A model generated the notes under the pieces. It saw only the letters and a program-made list of their open reading frames with translations. It had not been told where the DNA came from and did not search any database. 9,665 nucleotides of DNA from CAZJHD01 sp964545855 (GTDB lineage Bacteria; Planctomycetota; UBA1135; JACQFD01): positions 1-9,665 of the forward strand of contig CAZJHD010000097.1 of NCBI GenBank assembly GCA_964545855.1, in the 5' to 3' direction. Positions 7,279 through 9,665 of the stretch are shown here, one piece after another. A program made the position numbers and the translations under genes. Position 1 is the first letter of the stretch. Each line of letters begins with the position of its first letter.

Positions 7279-9486
7279 TCACTCCACGCGCGTGAGATGG
7301 TGGATCGGCCCCGACTCGCCGTCGTCGCGGTCGAGGTGCCAGCTCCGCTCGTAGGGCATGAAGCCCTCGGCCACGACGACGATGCGACCGCGCACGGTGG
7401 CGCCCTCCCACAGGAGCCAGCCGTCACCGTCGGTCAGCGCGCTCGACCCGACGGGCTCCTCGCGGCCGCGACCATCGGTCTCGACGAGCTGCACCGGCAG
7501 CCAAGCCACGGGCCACCCGTCCTGGTCGGCGAAGCGCGCGCGCAGGGTCCGCGGCGCCGCGAGGGGCACGCGCAGATCCTGGGGCGCGCCGCCGGTGATG
7601 GTGACGCGCTCGACGATGGTGCCGAAGCGAGGGGTCGGCCTCACGCCCGTCCGGAGGCGCTCCAGAGTCCTCTCGAGCCTGCTCGACAGGAGGGGCGTCT
7701 TCGGCTCGATCCGCACCATCCAATCCCCCGGCGTGAGGCCCTTCAGGACCCAGTCGTCGGAGCTCCCGCTCGACGGCGTGGCGACGCGCGGCTTCGACGA
7801 CGGGAACGGCTCTCGATAGGGACGCGCGGTCACCTCCAGATCGCGCACGGGCTCGGCGCTCGACGGATCGAAGGGGGCCACGTGGAGATCGGCCGTCGGA
7901 GGCACGGCGAGGAGCACGCCCGAGCGCGGCGCGCGGAAGGACCCGACGTAGAAGGGCCCGGCCGTCTGCCCGAGGGCGTTCCATGCGACGAAGACCGGGT
8001 ACTCGAAGATCGAATCGGGGAGCGGCAGCACGAAGCGCGTCTGCCCGCGGCGGCGGTCCTCGACGAAGCGCGCGCGCGTGCTCCGCGTGAAGCTCCACGC
8101 GCCCTGCGCCTCGCGCGACGGCACGAAGACGGACAGATCGTCCTGGAGCGAGCCGAGCCAGGTGAGCACCGGCAGGTCGATCGTGCCTCGAAGCGTCGGC
8201 GCGACGGGGAGGCGCAGATCTTCGAGGCGACGCTCGCCCGACGACACGGCCACCTCCTGCTCCACGTCGGCGAAGCCCTCGACGGACGCGCGGAGCTTCC
8301 AGCGGCCGGTCTCGAGCGTCTGGAAGGAGAAGCTCCCATCGCGCTCGACGTCGGCCTCCGCCGGCTTCCATCCGATCCCGGCCTCGAGGGGCGTCATGCG
8401 CACGACGCCGCGGATCTCCGTCCCGAGGCCGAGCTTCCCCCAGTCGAGCCCCGATCCCTCCTCCGTCAGCACGCGCCCGCGAATCGTGCCGCTCTCGAAG
8501 GAGCGGATGCGGACCGTGTGCTCGTGGGGCCCGACCGGCAGATAGACCTTTCGCGGGCGCGCCGTGTAGGGCGCGGGCCAGCAGGTCACTTCGAAGGGCT
8601 GACCCGTCGGCCACGACGCGAAGCGGGCGATGCCGTCGTCGCCGGTGCGGGCCTCGGTGGCGATCTTCGACGCGAAGACTTCGAACGGCGGAATGCGCGC
8701 GAGCGAGACCGAAGCCCCCACGACGTTTCCGCCCCAGGGGTCGAGCAGATGCACGCGGACCTCGATCGTCTTCGGCGGCACGAGGTCGCTCGGCGGGATC
8801 GGCTTCGCGGCTCCGAGCGGATCGACGACGCGCGGGGCGGCGCCGGGATCGGGCGCGGCGGGAAGCGCGTCGACTTCGCGCGCGTCGAGCAGTGGCGTCT
8901 GCGCGACGGGCCGAGGCGTCACGGCATCGCGTTCGAGGTCCGCCTCGACAGGCGGCGCCGGCTCCGCGATCGGCGCGCTCGCGCGGCCGAGCATCCAGGC
9001 GGCTGCCACGAGCGCGACGACCACGACGATCGCGACGAGCGGCGTGCGGCGAGGCGCTGGCGGCGCGGCGAGCCTCGGCTCCACGACCCCGATCCCCGCG
9101 TGCAGCGCGAGGGCGCGCGACCAGCGCTCGCGCGTCCCGAACTCGAGGTCGAGCTTCGCGCGGACGGCCTCGAGGCCACTCTCCATCCTCGCGCGGATGG
9201 AATCGACCGACGACCCGGTGGTCGCGGCGATGCGCTCCGTGCGCGCCCTCTGCGCGAAGTGCTGCGCGAGGATCGAGCGATGCGGATCCGGGAGCTCGGC
9301 GACGGCGTCGGCGACGGCCTCGCGCATCGTGGAGAGATCGATCGAGCGCCAGATGCCGCTGCTGCGCGCCGCGCGCGCGCCCTCGGCCGCCGCGCCCGGC
9401 CCCGCGACGAGCTTCTCGGCGATGCGCGCGAAGAACGCGCCGTCGCGTGCGAGCACGTCGCGATCGATGTCGACCATGGGGCTCAT
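7279..9486 (-). CDS. Membrane-anchored sigma-region-4-like protein with extracytoplasmic carboxypeptidase-regulatory-like domains
   Basis: This gene encodes 735 residues in three parts. Residues about 54-116 match sigma-70/ECF region 4: a helix with ELPDPHRSILAQHF, then a helix-turn-helix (RTERIAATTGSSVDSIRARM) ending LEAVRAKL. Residues about 149-166 are one strongly hydrophobic membrane helix preceded by PRRTP. After a proline-rich linker (170-240), residues about 240-735 carry several beta-rich repeats of carboxypeptidase-regulatory type, for example KTIEVRVHLLDPWGGNVVGA, SGTIRGRVLTEEG and RTLRARFADQDGWPV. By the positive-inside rule the HTH is cytoplasmic and the repeats periplasmic. ECF sigma factors normally have region 2 before region 4. 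Here only about 50 residues precede it (VLARDGAFFARIAEKLVAGP is at most a region 2.1 remnant), so -10 recognition is probably lost. The start ATG 9486 has GGAG seven bases upstream; ATG 9477 is an alternative, and a frame open to 9570 runs into a palindrome. Planctomycetal ECF factors with long membrane-anchored C-termini are known. A regulatory role is inference. Confidence 0.88.
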   Translation of the reverse strand: MSPMVDIDRDVLARDGAFFARIAEKLVAGPGAAAEGARAARSSGIWRSIDLSTMREAVADAVAELPDPHRSILAQHFAQRARTERIAATTGSSVDSIRARMESGLEAVRAKLDLEFGTRERWSRALALHAGIGVVEPRLAAPPAPRRTPLVAIVVVVALVAAAWMLGRASAPIAEPAPPVEADLERDAVTPRPVAQTPLLDAREVDALPAAPDPGAAPRVVDPLGAAKPIPPSDLVPPKTIEVRVHLLDPWGGNVVGASVSLARIPPFEVFASKIATEARTGDDGIARFASWPTGQPFEVTCWPAPYTARPRKVYLPVGPHEHTVRIRSFESGTIRGRVLTEEGSGLDWGKLGLGTEIRGVVRMTPLEAGIGWKPAEADVERDGSFSFQTLETGRWKLRASVEGFADVEQEVAVSSGERRLEDLRLPVAPTLRGTIDLPVLTWLGSLQDDLSVFVPSREAQGAWSFTRSTRARFVEDRRRGQTRFVLPLPDSIFEYPVFVAWNALGQTAGPFYVGSFRAPRSGVLLAVPPTADLHVAPFDPSSAEPVRDLEVTARPYREPFPSSKPRVATPSSGSSDDWVLKGLTPGDWMVRIEPKTPLLSSRLERTLERLRTGVRPTPRFGTIVERVTITGGAPQDLRVPLAAPRTLRARFADQDGWPVAWLPVQLVETDGRGREEPVGSSALTDGDGWLLWEGATVRGRIVVVAEGFMPYERSWHLDRDDGESGPIHHLTRVE

Positions 9487-9493
9487 GGGGAGG

Positions 9494-9497
9494 CTCC
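9494..9497 (-). promoter_or_regulatory. Ribosome binding site supporting the start at 9486
   Basis: On the minus strand GGAG lies seven bases before ATG 9486. The next in-frame ATG (9477) would be 16 bases away, and upstream ATGs at 9570 and 9528 lack such a motif. This is a short match and only modest support. Confidence 0.45.
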
Positions 9498-9559
9498 GCG
9501 AGGCCGGGACTGCAGCCAGAGTTCCCATTCGACGCGCGTCTCGTGTCCCGGGAAAGGGG

Positions 9560-9619
9560 TCAGACCCCATTTCTCGCTCTCGCGCCGCATGCGGCGCGAG
9601 AGCGAGAAATGGGGTCTGA
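9560..9619. repeat. Perfect 60-base palindrome carrying a GGGGTCAGACCCC motif (REP/BIME-like)
   Basis: Two 30-base arms (9560-9589 and 9590-9619) are exact reverse complements with no spacer; the centre is GCCGCA/TGCGGC. The left arm overlaps a smaller hairpin, GGGGTC-A-GACCCC at 9556-9568. The right side has only GGGGTCTGAG, so the outer motif is whole on one side and broken on the other. From memory, GGGGTCAGACCCC-type sequences recur in many unrelated GC-rich genomes, often near REP-associated Y1 transposases; no such transposase is in this window. The element sits 73 bases upstream of the sigma-like gene and reads identically on both strands. It could be a mobile REP-like insertion, a strong RNA hairpin in that gene's leader, or a protein-binding site. 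Confidence 0.95.
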
Positions 9620-9626
9620 GCTCGTG

Positions 9627-9654
9627 AAAAAATCGGCGCCGGGCTTCGGCCGGC
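9627..9654 (-). terminator. Weak intrinsic-terminator-like hairpin for a gene beyond the right edge
   Basis: Reading leftward, a GCCGG/CCGGC stem of five pairs (9650-9654 with 9638-9642) encloses a seven-base loop. Five bases later comes a run of six T on the minus strand (A6 at 9627-9632). This could end a leftward gene outside the window and isolate the sigma-like gene from it. The stem is short and the gap before the T run is longer than usual, so the call is weak. Confidence 0.3.
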
Positions 9655-9665
9655 TGCGAGCGGCT

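Noticed and set aside
7214..7411. N-terminal extension of the EEP protein up to ATG 7411
   Set aside because: The added 66 residues are arginine-rich and overlap the end of the sigma-like gene in another frame. The EEP fold starts immediately after ATG 7213.
9487..9570. N-terminal extension of the sigma-like protein to ATG 9570
   Set aside because: That ATG lies inside the palindrome (within its GGGGTC motif) and has no ribosome binding site; the added residues do not resemble sigma region 2.
7261..9627. Open frame of 788 codons on the plus strand, antisense to the sigma-like gene
   Set aside because: Arginine-rich, low-complexity translation with no domain. Its end runs into the 60-base palindrome, and the opposite strand carries convincing region 4, membrane and beta-repeat features.
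1..9665. CRISPR array, tRNA, rRNA, transposase or phage genes
   Set aside because: I saw no regularly spaced direct repeats, no tRNA-like cloverleaf and no transposase or phage protein motifs; the only repeat is the palindrome at the right edge.

Overview
This is a GC-rich chromosomal window (hand counts of about 62 to 74 % in the stretches I checked). It suggests a member of the Planctomycetota or a related environmental phylum. The reasons are a very long secreted multi-domain surface protein, a sigma-region-4 protein fused through a membrane segment to carboxypeptidase-regulatory-like modules, and tandem NIPSNAP domains. The assignment rests on gene style only; there is no rRNA or other marker gene.

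Layout. Positions 1-259 (+): the possible last 12 codons of an upstream gene overlap by four bases (GTGA) a small protein with two membrane helices. Positions 260-546: intergenic, with one plausible sigma-70-like promoter. Positions 547-5667 (+): one giant exported protein of 1706 residues. It has pre-peptidase-like beta domains, several Ig-like domains, a complete alpha/beta-hydrolase domain (GHSLGG) in the middle, a NIDO-like domain and a final carboxypeptidase-regulatory-like module. Positions 5689-9486 (-): three genes reading toward it. In transcription order they are a membrane-tethered sigma-region-4 protein (735 aa), an endonuclease/exonuclease/phosphatase-superfamily protein (270 aa) and a double NIPSNAP-domain protein (226 aa). 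Gaps of 65 and 31 bases suggest one transcription unit. The right edge (9487-9665) holds a perfect 60-base palindrome built on a GGGGTCAGACCCC motif, then a weak terminator-like hairpin.

How the genes might relate. The giant protein probably acts at the cell surface, combining binding modules with an esterase or lipase-type activity. The sigma-like membrane protein could link an extracytoplasmic beta-domain module to cytoplasmic DNA or RNA polymerase binding, but it appears to lack sigma region 2, so it is not a conventional sigma factor. Nothing in the sequence proves that the two convergent units work together.

The points most worth a second look are the region-2-less membrane sigma-like protein, the hydrolase embedded in an adhesin-like chain with lower GC than its flanks, and the 60-base perfect palindrome.
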